A stretch of 64,000 nucleotides of DNA, from contig NZ_JAERUC010000034.1 in the NCBI RefSeq assembly GCF_016745505.1, positions 26,542 through 90,541 of the forward strand, written 5' to 3'. Every line of letters begins with the position of its first letter. Positions within the stretch are counted from its first letter, which is position 1. Both the position numbers and the translations under genes were made by a program. Positions 7,763 to 17,184 of the stretch are shown piece by piece. The stretch comes from Streptomyces silvae (GTDB lineage: Bacteria; Actinomycetota; Actinomycetes; Streptomycetales; Streptomycetaceae). The notes beneath the pieces are model-generated. The model searched no databases and had not been told where the DNA came from. It saw nothing but the letters and a program-made list of their open reading frames with translations.

Positions 7763-10266
7763 TTCTTGGTCCGTTCGGTGTCGTCGTCTGTGGTGGAGCG
7801 GCCACGGTGGTTCGTGCTCCTGTTGATCCCCTGGGCGTACGCAGCCAGGACGTCGGAGACCTGCCGGGAGTCCCGGCGGCGGGGCGAAGGCCGTGGTGCG
7901 GTGGGGCCGGGGCGCCGTTCGCCGCCGTCCCGTCGGCCCGCCGTGGGCCACTGCTGGGGCGTGCCGCGCTGCCGCAGCGGCAGCCCGGCGGAACTGACCC
8001 CGGCGATACGCGAAGCCGGCTCCTCGTGCACGGGGTGCGGCGCGGGCGTGGCGCCGTGCTCCCGTCCGCGCGGGCCGGCGCCCGATCCGTGCTCTGCGGG
8101 CGGTGTGCGCCGGTCGTCTTCACTCCGGCCGTCCGCACCCGCGTCGGCGCCGTTCCGGTCCGCGCCCAGGGGTGCGTCCGTCCGGCCCGGCCGGTAGTCG
8201 CCGGCCCGGGCACCGCCCGCCCCGGCGGCCGCTGCGGGGACGCCGGGGCGCCCGCCAGCCCCGGTCGGCAGCCGCCGGACGGGCTGTCCCGGCCGTGCGA
8301 CCGGGCCCGGCACCTCGTAGCGGGCACCGCCGGTGTGGTCCTCGCCGGCCGTGTCCTGCGGGCGGGGCGTCTCCTCCCGCGGAGCCAGGGCCAGCACCTT
8401 CGCGGGCAGCGTGACCTCGGCGATCGTGCCGGGGCCGGACGAGTCGCGGAGCTCGACAACGATGCCATGGCGCGCGGCGAGCCGTGCCACCACATGCAGG
8501 CCCATGGACCGTACGTCGCCGATGCCTGTCTGCGGTTCGAGCAGTGCGGCGTTGTGGGCGGCGCGGCGCTCCGCGGGGATGCCCACCCCCTCGTCGACGA
8601 TCTGCACGACGGCCCGGTCCCACAGCCGCCACACCGCGACCCCGACCTGTTTGTCGGGAGGCGAGTACCTGGTCGCGTTGTCGAGGAGCTCCGCCAGGAT
8701 GTGCGCCACGTCGTGCACCGCACGGGCGGTGATGCCGATCCCGGACTCGATCACGCCGAGCGAGACACGGTCGAAGCGCTCGATCTGCTGGGCCGCCGCC
8801 ACGATGACGGTGGAGCAGGCGACATCGGCCGAGCGCACCCGCGCGTTCCCGTAACCGCCCAGCACCAGCAGGTTGTTGGTGTTGCGCTCCATACGGACGG
8901 CGAGGTGGTCCAGCGCGAACAGGGTCTTCATCCGCGCCGGGTCGGCCTCGTCGCGCTGCACCGCGTCCAGCTCGGAGACCATGACCGCGGTCAGCCGGGC
9001 GCCCCGGCGGGCGACACCGACGAGGGTCTCGGCGAACTGCTCATGGGCGTATGCCTGTTGGGCGGCGAGCCGGACGGCTTCGTGGTGGACGGCGTTGAAC
9101 GCCTCACCGACCTCGCCGATCTCGTCCTGGCCCGTCGTCCCGACCGGGTCGCCCGTCCGCAGGGCGACCTGCTCAGGTGTCGCACCCCGCAGCGCGCCGG
9201 GCTGGGACAGTTCGTTCATCACGGCGGGGAGCCCCGTGTGGGCGACGGTGTGCGCGGCGTTGCGCAGGTCACGCAGCCGCCGGATCATGACGCGCCCCAG
9301 GCGGATCGCGACGACGACGGCGACGACCAGGGTCAGCACCACCAGGGCGACCTCGGCCCCCGCGGTCCACATGAGGGTGGTGCGCGCGTCGGAGACCATC
9401 GCCAGGACGGCCTGGTCGACGCGTTCACCCACCGAACGCAGCAGCGCCTGGCGGTTGTCGGAGGCGGCCTGCCACTCCTTCGGGGTCACGGCGAGGTCCT
9501 TGCCGGCGCCCGTACGGCCGATCTCGTCCTCGAGCTTTCTGGCCTCCAGCGCCCTGTCCCCGGAGAGGGTGCGCTCCAGCCAGGTCCGCCATTCGCCGGG
9601 CCCCAGGTCGAACATGACGCCGATCGACTCGGTGTAACCCAGCCGGGCGGCGTCGAACGTCCGCTGCGAGGCGGTCGTGAAGCCGCCCGCGGCCTGCGCC
9701 CGCATCACCGTGACCTGCTGCTGAGCCGTGTGCTCGGACGCCTCCGACAGGGCGGCGGCGGCGCGGATCCGGTCGGCGATGTCGGCGTCGACACCGTCCG
9801 CCTGCGCGATGCCGTCGCGGTAGCCGTTGAGGTCGGCGATCACGATCCGGTAGCCGAAGGCCAGCGCGGAGATGGTGCTGCTTCCCGACCGGACCTGTGC
9901 GCGCAGCGCGGGCATCTCGTCGATGAAGCGCTCGATGCGGTCCAGGGCGTTCCGCGCGGTGCCGGGGACCTCGGAGAGGTGCCCGACCCGCTCGCGGAAG
10001 TCCGCGATGCTCCGGTCGGTCGCGTCGGCACGCGAGCGGAAGGTGTCCGCGTCGGTCTGCCGGGACACGAAGGCGGTCGCCGCCGCACGCTCGCGCTGGA
10101 GCTGGTGGGTCAACTGGCCCGCGCTGCCCGCGGCTTCGACCATCGCGGTCAGCCTGTTCGCCTGGAGCGCCTGGTTGGTCGCGGGGGCGAGGGCAAGGAT
10201 CGCGAAGGTGACGGCCACCGTGAGAGGCGCGGTGACGAGGAGGACGAGACGTCGGTTGATTTTCAC
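7759..10266 (-). CDS. Nitrate/nitrite-sensor-type histidine-kinase-like protein (CvnA type)
   Basis: An 835-residue membrane protein: one N-terminal transmembrane helix, an extracellular helical region resembling the NIT (nitrate/nitrite sensing) domain to about residue 300, a second helix (VALVVLTLVVAVVVAI), a HAMP-like segment and a GHKL ATPase domain. The N box ELLDNATRYS, G1 VDEGVGIP and G2 GLHVVARLAARHG are visible. The dimerisation helix has LDHLAVRMERN where ordinary kinases have the phosphorylated H box, as in CvnA proteins. The last ~200 residues are disordered and Pro/Gly/Arg-rich. No response regulator is nearby. It starts the operon with the roadblock protein and the ABC importer, so it may sense the imported solute or regulate the transporter. 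The 10,267-10,487 gap upstream should hold its promoter; I see no clear box. Confidence 0.85.
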   Translation of the reverse strand: MKINRRLVLLVTAPLTVAVTFAILALAPATNQALQANRLTAMVEAAGSAGQLTHQLQRERAAATAFVSRQTDADTFRSRADATDRSIADFRERVGHLSEVPGTARNALDRIERFIDEMPALRAQVRSGSSTISALAFGYRIVIADLNGYRDGIAQADGVDADIADRIRAAAALSEASEHTAQQQVTVMRAQAAGGFTTASQRTFDAARLGYTESIGVMFDLGPGEWRTWLERTLSGDRALEARKLEDEIGRTGAGKDLAVTPKEWQAASDNRQALLRSVGERVDQAVLAMVSDARTTLMWTAGAEVALVVLTLVVAVVVAIRLGRVMIRRLRDLRNAAHTVAHTGLPAVMNELSQPGALRGATPEQVALRTGDPVGTTGQDEIGEVGEAFNAVHHEAVRLAAQQAYAHEQFAETLVGVARRGARLTAVMVSELDAVQRDEADPARMKTLFALDHLAVRMERNTNNLLVLGGYGNARVRSADVACSTVIVAAAQQIERFDRVSLGVIESGIGITARAVHDVAHILAELLDNATRYSPPDKQVGVAVWRLWDRAVVQIVDEGVGIPAERRAAHNAALLEPQTGIGDVRSMGLHVVARLAARHGIVVELRDSSGPGTIAEVTLPAKVLALAPREETPRPQDTAGEDHTGGARYEVPGPVARPGQPVRRLPTGAGGRPGVPAAAAGAGGARAGDYRPGRTDAPLGADRNGADAGADGRSEDDRRTPPAEHGSGAGPRGREHGATPAPHPVHEEPASRIAGVSSAGLPLRQRGTPQQWPTAGRRDGGERRPGPTAPRPSPRRRDSRQVSDVLAAYAQGINRSTNHRGRSTTDDDTERTKK

Positions 10267-10487
10267 TGCGCGGCTCCCTGGTCGGAGGAGCCGGTGCTGA
10301 GTATCGGTAACACGCAGATACCTGTTAACGGGTAGTGGGAGGTGGGGGGCAACGTCGCCACATCGTCTGCACCACTGTGGATGGGACAGATGGGGCGGGT
10401 GGGGGACAAGGGGGCCCTGTGACGCGGCATGATCCTATGCGGTAGGACGTAGTTACGGACAGGTACATGTTCAAAAGTTGTGTGGAC

Positions 10488-10760
10488 TCAAAGAGTCGAG
10501 GAACGGTCCAATCCGGTCACAACCGACGGGTCGAGGCGTCCAGCGACGCTGTCGGCACCGGGGGCGAGGGCCTCGGCGTACGCCTCCGAGAGGTGACTGC
10601 CGTCGCGCTGGACAGCGGTGTCGCCGACGACGACCGGGCAGACACCGGTGCGGGCGGCGCAGACCCACGGGGTCGTGTCGACGACCGAGGCGGACGCGGC
10701 GGCGCGCAGGGCCGTACCGCGTGCCGCGTCGCGGGTCGCCCCGGGCGGGTGGTTCGCGCA
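10488..10760 (-). pseudogene. C-terminal remnant of an SGNH-domain acyltransferase
   Basis: About 90 codons on the minus strand read like the end of the SGNH hydrolase domain found behind acyltransferase-3 membrane proteins. A cysteine pair flanks GVCPVVVGDTAVQRDG, and SHLSEAYAEALAP follows, carrying the Asp-x-x-His of the catalytic triad (DGSH). The preceding ~570 residues of such a protein are absent. Upstream sequence in this frame is low-complexity and runs into the endo H leader, so the gene has lost its 5' part. Identification rests on motif memory; a homology search of this 90-codon stretch would decide it. Confidence 0.5.
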
Positions 10761-11030
10761 GATCGGTCCGCCGCCGCACGGGGGTTCCGCTGTTGCCGCC
10801 CCGGCCCGTCGCAGCCCTGAAGATTCAGCCGCGGGAGAACACCCGTTCACCTCACCGCCGCCCCGGGCAAGCCGACGGGCCCCTCGCCCGGGCGAGGGAC
10901 ATGCGGAGGAAACGTGAGAGTTCAGGCAAGGCTCCCGGGGCTCGCTCACGGGTGCGGAAGCCTCGGGAGGCTGACTCGGCGTTCTCGAACAGGTCGGGCG
11001 CCGACCCATGCGAGGGGAGACCGATCAACG

Positions 11031-11963
11031 ATGTTCACTCCGGTACGGCGCAGAATACGCACAGCCTCGCTCGCGCTCGCGGCCGTCGCGGCACTCGCCT
11101 TCGGTACGACCGCCACGGCCGGTGCGGCGGCGGCCCCCGCTCCCGCTCCGGCCCCCGTTTCCGCGAAACAGGGGCCGACCTCGGTGGCGTACGTCGAGGT
11201 GAACAACAACAGCATCCTCAACGTCGGCAAGTACACGCTCGCCGACGGCGGCAACGCCTTCGACATCGCCGTGATCTTCGCGGCGAACATCAACTACGAC
11301 ACGGGCACGAAGGCGGCGTATCTCTCCTTCAACGAGAACGTGCAGCGCGTCCTCGACAACGCCGCCACGGAGATACGGCCGTTGCAGCAGAAGGGCATCA
11401 AGGTCGTCCTCTCGGTGCTCGGCAACCACCAGGGCGCGGGCTTCGCCAACTTCCCGACCGAGCAGGCGGCTTCGGCGTTCGCGAAACAGCTGTCGGACAC
11501 CGTGGCCGAGTACGGCCTCGACGGCATCGACTTCGACGACGAGTACGCCGAGTACGGCGCCAACGGCACGGGGCAGCCCAACGACAGCTCGTTCGTGCAC
11601 CTGGTCACCGCGCTGCGCGCGAACATGCCGGACAAGATCATCAGCCTCTACAACATCGGCCCGGCCGCGTCCCGGCTCTCCTACGGCGGCGTGGACGTCT
11701 CCTCCGCGTTCGACTACGCCTGGAACCCGTACTACGGCACCTGGCAGGTCCCCGGCATGGCACTGCCCAAGTCGAAGCTGTCGCCGGCGGCGGTCGAGAT
11801 CGGCCGGACCTCGCAGAGCACGGCCGCCGACTTCGCCCGCCGCACCGTCAGCGAGGGGTACGGCGTCTATCTGACGTACAACCTCGACGGCGCCGACCGC
11901 AGCGCCGACGTCTCCGCGTTCACCAGGGAGCTGTACGGCAGCGACGCCGAGTACACGCCGTAA
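11031..11963 (+). CDS. Secreted endo-beta-N-acetylglucosaminidase H (GH18)
   Basis: A 310-residue secreted enzyme very close to Streptomyces endo H, which cleaves the chitobiose core of high-mannose N-glycans outside the cell. The signal peptide (residues 1 to about 32: Arg-rich start, hydrophobic core, Ala-rich cleavage region) is followed by a short Ala/Pro linker and the GH18 barrel. The catalytic motif DGIDFDDEYAEYG (residues 164-176) gives the DxxDxDxE signature with Glu171 as acid. The ATG at 11,031 is preceded by a GGGGAG site; a longer in-frame start at 10,914 would bury the signal peptide. The 10,761-11,030 stretch upstream holds its leader, with no other gene. It appears monocistronic, ending at a stem-loop. 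Confidence 0.95.
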   Translation: MFTPVRRRIRTASLALAAVAALAFGTTATAGAAAAPAPAPAPVSAKQGPTSVAYVEVNNNSILNVGKYTLADGGNAFDIAVIFAANINYDTGTKAAYLSFNENVQRVLDNAATEIRPLQQKGIKVVLSVLGNHQGAGFANFPTEQAASAFAKQLSDTVAEYGLDGIDFDDEYAEYGANGTGQPNDSSFVHLVTALRANMPDKIISLYNIGPAASRLSYGGVDVSSAFDYAWNPYYGTWQVPGMALPKSKLSPAAVEIGRTSQSTAADFARRTVSEGYGVYLTYNLDGADRSADVSAFTRELYGSDAEYTP

Positions 11964-11997
11964 GGCGGCCCGACGCCCCGGAGGGTGGGCCTGATCC

Positions 11998-12026
11998 GGG
12001 CGGCCCGTGCAGGAGACGGGCCGCCC
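11998..12026. terminator. Stem-loop between endo H and the propeller gene
   Basis: An 11-bp perfect stem (GGGCGGCCCGT and its complement) with a 7-base loop lies between two convergent genes and can terminate both. Confidence 0.65.
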
Positions 12027-12041
12027 GGCCGGCGTCCTGGC

Positions 12042-13079
12042 TCACTTCCCACGAGCCAGCGCGATCGCCCCCTGGAGCCGCTCACCCGCTTCGTAGATCA
12101 TGTACGGCACCCCGTTCTCAGTACCGAAACTCGGCGACGCCGTACGGCCGTTGTCCGGGGCGCCGTCCATCGAGTCGTGGAACACGCCCAGGTGGTCGCG
12201 GCGGGAGAAGTCCGTACCCACCTCGGTGATCATCAGATCGCCGCCGCTCGCCTTGTCCTTGTTGTAGACGACGTACGCGCTGCCGCCCCGGGTCAGCAGG
12301 TGCGGCCCGCCGACGTTCACCGCGCCCACGTCGGAGTGCCGGATCAGCGGCTCCTGGGCGAAGGCCCAGTCGCGGCCGTCGGGCGACCAGCCCCAGGCGA
12401 TGTCACGGTGATCGGTGGTGTTGTTCAGCATGAAGAGCATCACGTACCGGGCGCCGCGGGCGGGCAGGTCATGCCGGAACACCCGGGCGTAGGACGTCTC
12501 GGTCGACCCCGCGGGCAGCATCGAGGTGGAGAGCACGACCTTGTCGTACGTGAAGTCGACGCCGTCCTTGGAGCGGGCGAGCCGGGTGGTGGTGTTCTCG
12601 CCGTGGAAGTACAGCCACATCTCCTTCTCGTCCTCGTTCCACAGCACATGCGGCGAGGAGACGTGGCTGACCTTGTAGTGCGGCTGCCAGTCGTTGGTGA
12701 CGATCGGGTTGCCCGCGTACTCGGTGAACGGCCCCTCCAGGGAGTCGCCGTAGGCCAGGCAGATTCCGCCGGGGGCGTCGTGCGGCGCGTAGTAGAGGTG
12801 GAAGCGGCCGAGCGCCGAGGAGATCCGGCCCACCGTGCCCCGTACGCACGGGAAGATGATCTCGCCGGTCGGGTTGTACGCGAGGTCCGAGGGCTTCAGC
12901 AGGGTCCTGACGTACGTGTAGTCGGGGAAACCGCCCGGTCCCGCGGCGGCGGGGCCGGTCGTCGCGGCACCGACCACGAGGGCGGTGCCGGTGGCCGCCG
13001 CCCCGCGCAGGAAGACGCGTCGCGAGAGGAACGAGGGGCTTTCGGGGCTCTGTTGCGGCGTGTCGTGGTGCTCGTTCAT
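12042..13079 (-). CDS. Tat-exported glycosidase-like propeller protein
   Basis: A 345-residue exported protein. The twin-arginine signal SRRVFLRGAA at about residues 19-28 is followed by a hydrophobic stretch and an AAA-type cleavage region near residue 46. The mature part has repeated short beta-strand blocks (LGRFHLYYAPHD, EKEMWLYFHGEN, GSAYVVYNKDK), as in five-bladed propeller glycoside hydrolases of the GH43/GH62/GH32 type. I cannot assign catalytic residues. It is the last gene of the LacI-controlled minus-strand cluster, 43 bp after the transporter. It may process an extracellular substrate whose product that transporter takes up. Confidence 0.65.
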   Translation of the reverse strand: MNEHHDTPQQSPESPSFLSRRVFLRGAAATGTALVVGAATTGPAAAGPGGFPDYTYVRTLLKPSDLAYNPTGEIIFPCVRGTVGRISSALGRFHLYYAPHDAPGGICLAYGDSLEGPFTEYAGNPIVTNDWQPHYKVSHVSSPHVLWNEDEKEMWLYFHGENTTTRLARSKDGVDFTYDKVVLSTSMLPAGSTETSYARVFRHDLPARGARYVMLFMLNNTTDHRDIAWGWSPDGRDWAFAQEPLIRHSDVGAVNVGGPHLLTRGGSAYVVYNKDKASGGDLMITEVGTDFSRRDHLGVFHDSMDGAPDNGRTASPSFGTENGVPYMIYEAGERLQGAIALARGK

Positions 13080-13122
13080 GTCTGTACTCCGTCCCGGAAG
13101 TGGATGTTCGGAGAGTGCGTGC

Positions 13123-14403
13123 TCAGAGGTGGGCGGCGGCGGTGACGCAGAACCCGCCGAGTGCGACGGCCCAGACGTAGGGCAGGGTCCGCACCATGAC
13201 CTGCTGCGGGCCGACGCCCGCGTACTGGGCGCTCCACACGGTCTGGGTGCTCGTCGGATCGGAGACCCCGAAGACCTGGTTGTACGAGGCGGCGAGGCCG
13301 AGCACCGCGACCGCGGGGTAGATGCCGGCCGCGATGAGGACTCCGGCGATGCCCGCGCCGAGGCCGTAGACGTTCAGCGGGCCGCGGTAGAGGCACAGCG
13401 GCACCAGCAGGGTGAAGACCAGGACGAACAGCACCGGGTTCTGCGGACTGACGGCCTTCACCAGGGGTTCGAGCGCGTCGATCGCGCCGGGCAGCTTCAC
13501 CGCCGCGAGCAGGATGCCGATGGCGATGAACAGCGCGATGGGCGGCGCGGCGACCTCGAACCCGCCGTAGAGGGTGCGCAGCAGCCGCTTGTTCATCTCG
13601 CGTGGCCGCGTCGTGGTGACCAGGGCGTAGACCACGCCTGCCAGCAGCGACGGGATGATGGCCACGTCGAGACCGAGAGCCAGGACCAACGGCACGGCCG
13701 GGGTGAGCAGGGCGTACCAGGGTGCGTCGCCGAGTCGCTCACGGCGCGAACGCGGCTTGTCGGCGGCCGTCTTGAGCGACCAGGTATGCTCCACCCCCCG
13801 GCGGCGGGACTCGATCAGCACGAAGGCGACGGCGGCGACCAGCGCCAGCGGGAAGAGCTTCACCATGAAGCCTCGCACCGTCGGTACGGGCAGGTCCAGG
13901 GCGGTGGAGAAGAACTGCCAGATGGGCAGTTCGAAGGGGACGCCCACGGCGATGCCCATCAGGATGGTGCCCGCGGCGGTGACCTTCGGGATGCCCACGG
14001 CCACCATCGCCGGGATGCCGATGATGCCGGCGAGCATCGCGGCAGGCGCCGAACCCGTCACCGTGCCGATCAGCGCGGACACCGCGAGGACGCCGAGTGC
14101 CACGACCGTGGGCCGGTCGCCGCCGAACTCCACGATCTTGCGGACGATGGTGCCCGCGATCCCGGTCTCGTCGAGGAGCTTGCCGAGCCACGATCCGAGC
14201 AGGACAGCGATCATCGTGGAGGCGAGCATCGGAGCACCCTCCTGGAGGACCGTGTCCAGGACACTCTCCTTGCCGGTCAGCGGTGCGCCGGCGACGAACG
14301 CGATGACGACGCCCAGCAGGACGAGGGCGAAAGCGGTGGGGAGTTTGCGGGTGAGCATCGCGGCGACACCGGCCGCCATGACGATCAGGATGACTACGCC
14401 CAT
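13123..14403 (-). CDS. Multi-spanning membrane transporter (ion-transporter/GntP-CitMHS type)
   Basis: A 426-residue integral membrane protein with about 11-12 hydrophobic segments, two half-repeats and small-residue loops (GTVTGSAPAAMLAGI in the first half). This pattern is typical of the ion-transporter superfamily that includes gluconate, citrate and dicarboxylate permeases. No ATP-binding partner is adjacent, so it is probably a secondary transporter. It lies 4 bp after the small HExxH gene in the cluster with the FAD oxidoreductase and HyuA-like protein, and is likely the uptake system for that pathway's substrate. The substrate is unknown. Confidence 0.65.
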   Translation of the reverse strand: MGVVILIVMAAGVAAMLTRKLPTAFALVLLGVVIAFVAGAPLTGKESVLDTVLQEGAPMLASTMIAVLLGSWLGKLLDETGIAGTIVRKIVEFGGDRPTVVALGVLAVSALIGTVTGSAPAAMLAGIIGIPAMVAVGIPKVTAAGTILMGIAVGVPFELPIWQFFSTALDLPVPTVRGFMVKLFPLALVAAVAFVLIESRRRGVEHTWSLKTAADKPRSRRERLGDAPWYALLTPAVPLVLALGLDVAIIPSLLAGVVYALVTTTRPREMNKRLLRTLYGGFEVAAPPIALFIAIGILLAAVKLPGAIDALEPLVKAVSPQNPVLFVLVFTLLVPLCLYRGPLNVYGLGAGIAGVLIAAGIYPAVAVLGLAASYNQVFGVSDPTSTQTVWSAQYAGVGPQQVMVRTLPYVWAVALGGFCVTAAAHL

Positions 14404-14407
14404 GACG

Positions 14408-14983
14408 CTACTTCTCTCTCTGGGTCACGGCGTCGGCGAGCGCGGCCGTGAGGTGCAGGGGGCTGCGGCCGAGTCCGCAGACGGTACGGGCGTAGGCGTG
14501 GGCGGCGATCTCCTCGGCGCCCGCCACATGTCCGTACAGCCGGAACCGGCCCGCGCGCAGGACGAGATGGCCCAGGGCCCGCTTCAGCGCGCCCTTCGCC
14601 GGGCCGTGGTGGAGCTGCTCGTGCACGGCCTCGTGGGCGAGGGCCGCTTCGCGGACCGAGCCGGGCGGATACCAGTGCCGCCAGCCCCGCGCGTCGATCA
14701 GCTCCTCGGCCGCCGCGAGCGTGTCGGTGTAGAGCTCCACGGTCGGCGTGGGCCGCGAGACGTAGCGGGCCAGCAGGCCGCGCTCCAGACCGTCGGCGCG
14801 CTCGGTGACCCTCGCCCGGCACGGTACGGGTGCCAGCGCCGCGCCGAATGCCCCGGCCGTACGCGCCCAGTGGCGCAGCAGCTCCGGGTCGCGGCCCTCG
14901 TGGACGGGGATCTCGGACAGCAGCCGCACCGCGAACCCGAGGTCGTCGCGGGTCTCCCACGAGGCCGCCGGTGGCGAGCTCAT
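14408..14983 (-). CDS. Small protein with HExxH-like motif, function unknown
   Basis: I do not recognise this 191-residue soluble protein. It contains ALAHEAVHEQLHHG in its middle, which matches a zinc-binding HExxH, and a later GAEEIAAHAYA helix that could supply a third ligand. No signal peptide or membrane segment is visible. The ATG overlaps the stop of the HyuA-like gene (ATGA), so the two are translationally coupled, and the transporter begins 4 bp after its stop. Context suggests an accessory role in the same pathway. A metalloprotease-like or purely structural role is equally possible. Confidence 0.6.
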   Translation of the reverse strand: MSSPPAASWETRDDLGFAVRLLSEIPVHEGRDPELLRHWARTAGAFGAALAPVPCRARVTERADGLERGLLARYVSRPTPTVELYTDTLAAAEELIDARGWRHWYPPGSVREAALAHEAVHEQLHHGPAKGALKRALGHLVLRAGRFRLYGHVAGAEEIAAHAYARTVCGLGRSPLHLTAALADAVTQREK

Positions 14984-17109
14984 ATGCGTGCCTCCAGCAC
15001 CGCGACGACCGGTTCGTCGGCGGCACGGGAGTTCAGCTCGCTGCGGGCGAGCGCGAGCAGCGGCTCCGGGTCCAGCACGCCGGACAGGTCCGCGATCCGG
15101 GAACCGAGCAGCAGCCGCACCGCCGGGGCACGGACCCCACCGTCCCCGTACGACGTGGTCTCCCGCACCAGCCGGGCCAGCACCTCGGGCGCCTCGGCCA
15201 CCCGGGTGGTCTCCACCCGTGCGTCGGAGAGGTGCAGCCGGATCACCCCGTCGGCGTCGACGACGCGCACCGGGTGCCGGGTGGCACGCAGGGTGCGCCG
15301 GACCTCCGCCCCGTACACCGTGTGGGCCGGGGTCCCGGCGAGGACCGTGACCCCCGACGGGTCGGTCCTGAGGCTGGCCGCCGCCGTGCGCAGCCGCTCC
15401 TCCTCGTCCGCGCGGTGCGCCCGGTCCTGGGTGCGCAGTTCGGTGGCGCCGGTGGCCACGGCCCGTACGGTGCTCGTCTGCGGGTCGACGATGACCTCGA
15501 CCTCGACCCCGTCGGCCGCCGCGCCCTGTGCGACGACGGCGGCCTCCGCCTCGGCCCGTACGGCGAGGATCTGTTCCTGTCCCGCACCCGGGATGATCCG
15601 CTCGATCTGCTCGCGCACCAGGGCGAGCGCGACCCCGATGGGACTGATCACCTCGCTGTGCCGGGCGATGCGCCCCTCCAGGCCACTGGTCGCCGCGAGG
15701 TGCGGGGTGACGGACGCGGCCCCACCTCCGCCACCGACGAGCACGGCGGTGTCCCCGTCCAGGCGGTAATCACTCATCATCGTGTCGACGACGGCTCCGA
15801 CCTGCGCCGTTCCCGCGTCGAGGAGCCGCGTCGCGGCGGTGGCGGTGTCCACTCCGAGAGCCTCGGCGAGCGGGGCGAGGGCCGCCTTCGCGACCTCCTG
15901 GTCGCTGCGGGCGAAGTCGCCCTCGGGCACCCGGCCCAGTGCGTTGGCCGCACAGGTCATGGTGAGCGCGAAGCGTCCGCCCGCCGCCTCGATGACGGCG
16001 TAGTCCGCCGGGTCGCCGGCCATCGGCCTGACGGTGCGCAGCGTCGCGTCGCGCAGATCCTCCGCCGACGCGTAACACGCGTAGGGCAGGCCTGCGATAT
16101 GGGCACTGCGGGGTCCGACCCCGGTGACCTTGCCGCCGCCGATCCGCACCATGGAACCGCCGCCGACACCGACGGTGCGTACGTCCAGGGCGTTGAGGTA
16201 GGACTTCTTGCCGAGGATCGTCGCGTGCCGTACAGCCACCTTGCCGCGGCGCACGACGCTGATGTCGGTGGAGGTGCCGCCGGTCTCCAGGAACACGCCC
16301 TCGCTGATCCGTTCCTGCATCAGCGCGCCCGCGACACCGGCGGCCGGCCCCGAGAGGACCGTCAGCAGCGGCCTGCTTCGCATCTCGTCCAGCGACATCA
16401 CCCCGCCGTCGCAGCGCATGACCATCAGCGGGGACGAGACCCCTGCCTTGGTGATCGAGGCGTCGACGAGATCGGCGGTGGCGAGCATGCGCGGCAGGAT
16501 CGCCGCGTTGACCACGGCGGTACGGGTGCGTTTGTGCAGCCCGTAGAGGGAGGTGATCTCGTGGGCGGCGGTGAGCGGCAGCCCGGTGGAGCGGGCGGCC
16601 TCCACGACGGCCTTCTCGCCCTCCGGCCGGTCCACGCTGAACGGCTCGGTGGCGACGAGCACCTGGGCGCCGTCCTGGGCCAGGCCGTCGGCGGCGCGGC
16701 GGACGGACGCCGTGTCGTCGGGGTCGCCGACATGGGCGTAGACGAGCGGAAGTGTCTTGCCCGGGGTGAGCCGGAGCTTGCCGAGTGAGGCGAGCCGGCG
16801 GGTGAGCGCGGCGGCCGGGCCGCCACCGATCCCGATCAGTCCTACGGTGGCGACATCGCCCTCCAGCAGGGCGTTGGTAGCCTGGGTCGTGCCGTGCGCG
16901 AGGAACGCGACGTCCTCGGCGGCACGGCCGGTCTCCTCCAGCAGACGGTCGAGTGCTTCCACGATGCCGTGGGCCACGCCGTCCTCGTGATGGTGGCTGG
17001 TGGGGACCTTCACCTGTCCCAGGAGTTCCAGGGTCGTGGCGTCTACCGCCACGGCGTCGGTGAAGGTTCCGCCCACGTCGATGCCGATGCGGATGCGGTG
17101 GGTGGTCAT
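14980..17109 (-). CDS. Hydantoinase/oxoprolinase family protein (HyuA type)
   Basis: A 709-residue ATPase of the hydantoinase A/5-oxoprolinase family. The N-terminus RIGIDVGGTFTDAV is the actin-like phosphate-binding loop. The central AHGTTQATNALLEG, SGPAAGVAGAL, ETGGTSTDI and VGGGGGAA segments are family hallmarks. These enzymes hydrolyse cyclic amides (hydantoins, 5-oxoproline) or carboxylate ketones with ATP, often with a HyuB partner. No HyuB is present; the neighbours are an FAD oxidoreductase and a transporter. AAGGAGGT precedes the ATG, and a strong stem-loop separates it from the FAD gene. The substrate is unknown. Confidence 0.85.
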   Translation of the reverse strand: MTTHRIRIGIDVGGTFTDAVAVDATTLELLGQVKVPTSHHHEDGVAHGIVEALDRLLEETGRAAEDVAFLAHGTTQATNALLEGDVATVGLIGIGGGPAAALTRRLASLGKLRLTPGKTLPLVYAHVGDPDDTASVRRAADGLAQDGAQVLVATEPFSVDRPEGEKAVVEAARSTGLPLTAAHEITSLYGLHKRTRTAVVNAAILPRMLATADLVDASITKAGVSSPLMVMRCDGGVMSLDEMRSRPLLTVLSGPAAGVAGALMQERISEGVFLETGGTSTDISVVRRGKVAVRHATILGKKSYLNALDVRTVGVGGGSMVRIGGGKVTGVGPRSAHIAGLPYACYASAEDLRDATLRTVRPMAGDPADYAVIEAAGGRFALTMTCAANALGRVPEGDFARSDQEVAKAALAPLAEALGVDTATAATRLLDAGTAQVGAVVDTMMSDYRLDGDTAVLVGGGGGAASVTPHLAATSGLEGRIARHSEVISPIGVALALVREQIERIIPGAGQEQILAVRAEAEAAVVAQGAAADGVEVEVIVDPQTSTVRAVATGATELRTQDRAHRADEEERLRTAAASLRTDPSGVTVLAGTPAHTVYGAEVRRTLRATRHPVRVVDADGVIRLHLSDARVETTRVAEAPEVLARLVRETTSYGDGGVRAPAVRLLLGSRIADLSGVLDPEPLLALARSELNSRAADEPVVAVLEARI

Positions 17110-17150
17110 GGTTGGGCACCTCCTTGTGCGGGTGGGCAGTGCGCGGGCGG

Positions 17151-17184
17151 GCCGGGTGGGACAGGTGGAGCTGTCCCACCCGGC
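17151..17184 (-). terminator. Stem-loop between FAD oxidoreductase and HyuA-like gene
   Basis: A perfect 13-bp stem (GCCGGGTGGGACA and its complement) with an 8-base loop lies in the 141-bp gap inside the cluster, 42 bp before the HyuA-type start. It may attenuate transcription so that the FAD gene is made in excess, or end a separate transcript. Confidence 0.6.

Noticed and set aside
7807..10335. 842-codon plus-strand frame opposite the sensor kinase
   Set aside because: Antisense shadow; the minus strand has clear NIT, HAMP and GHKL features.
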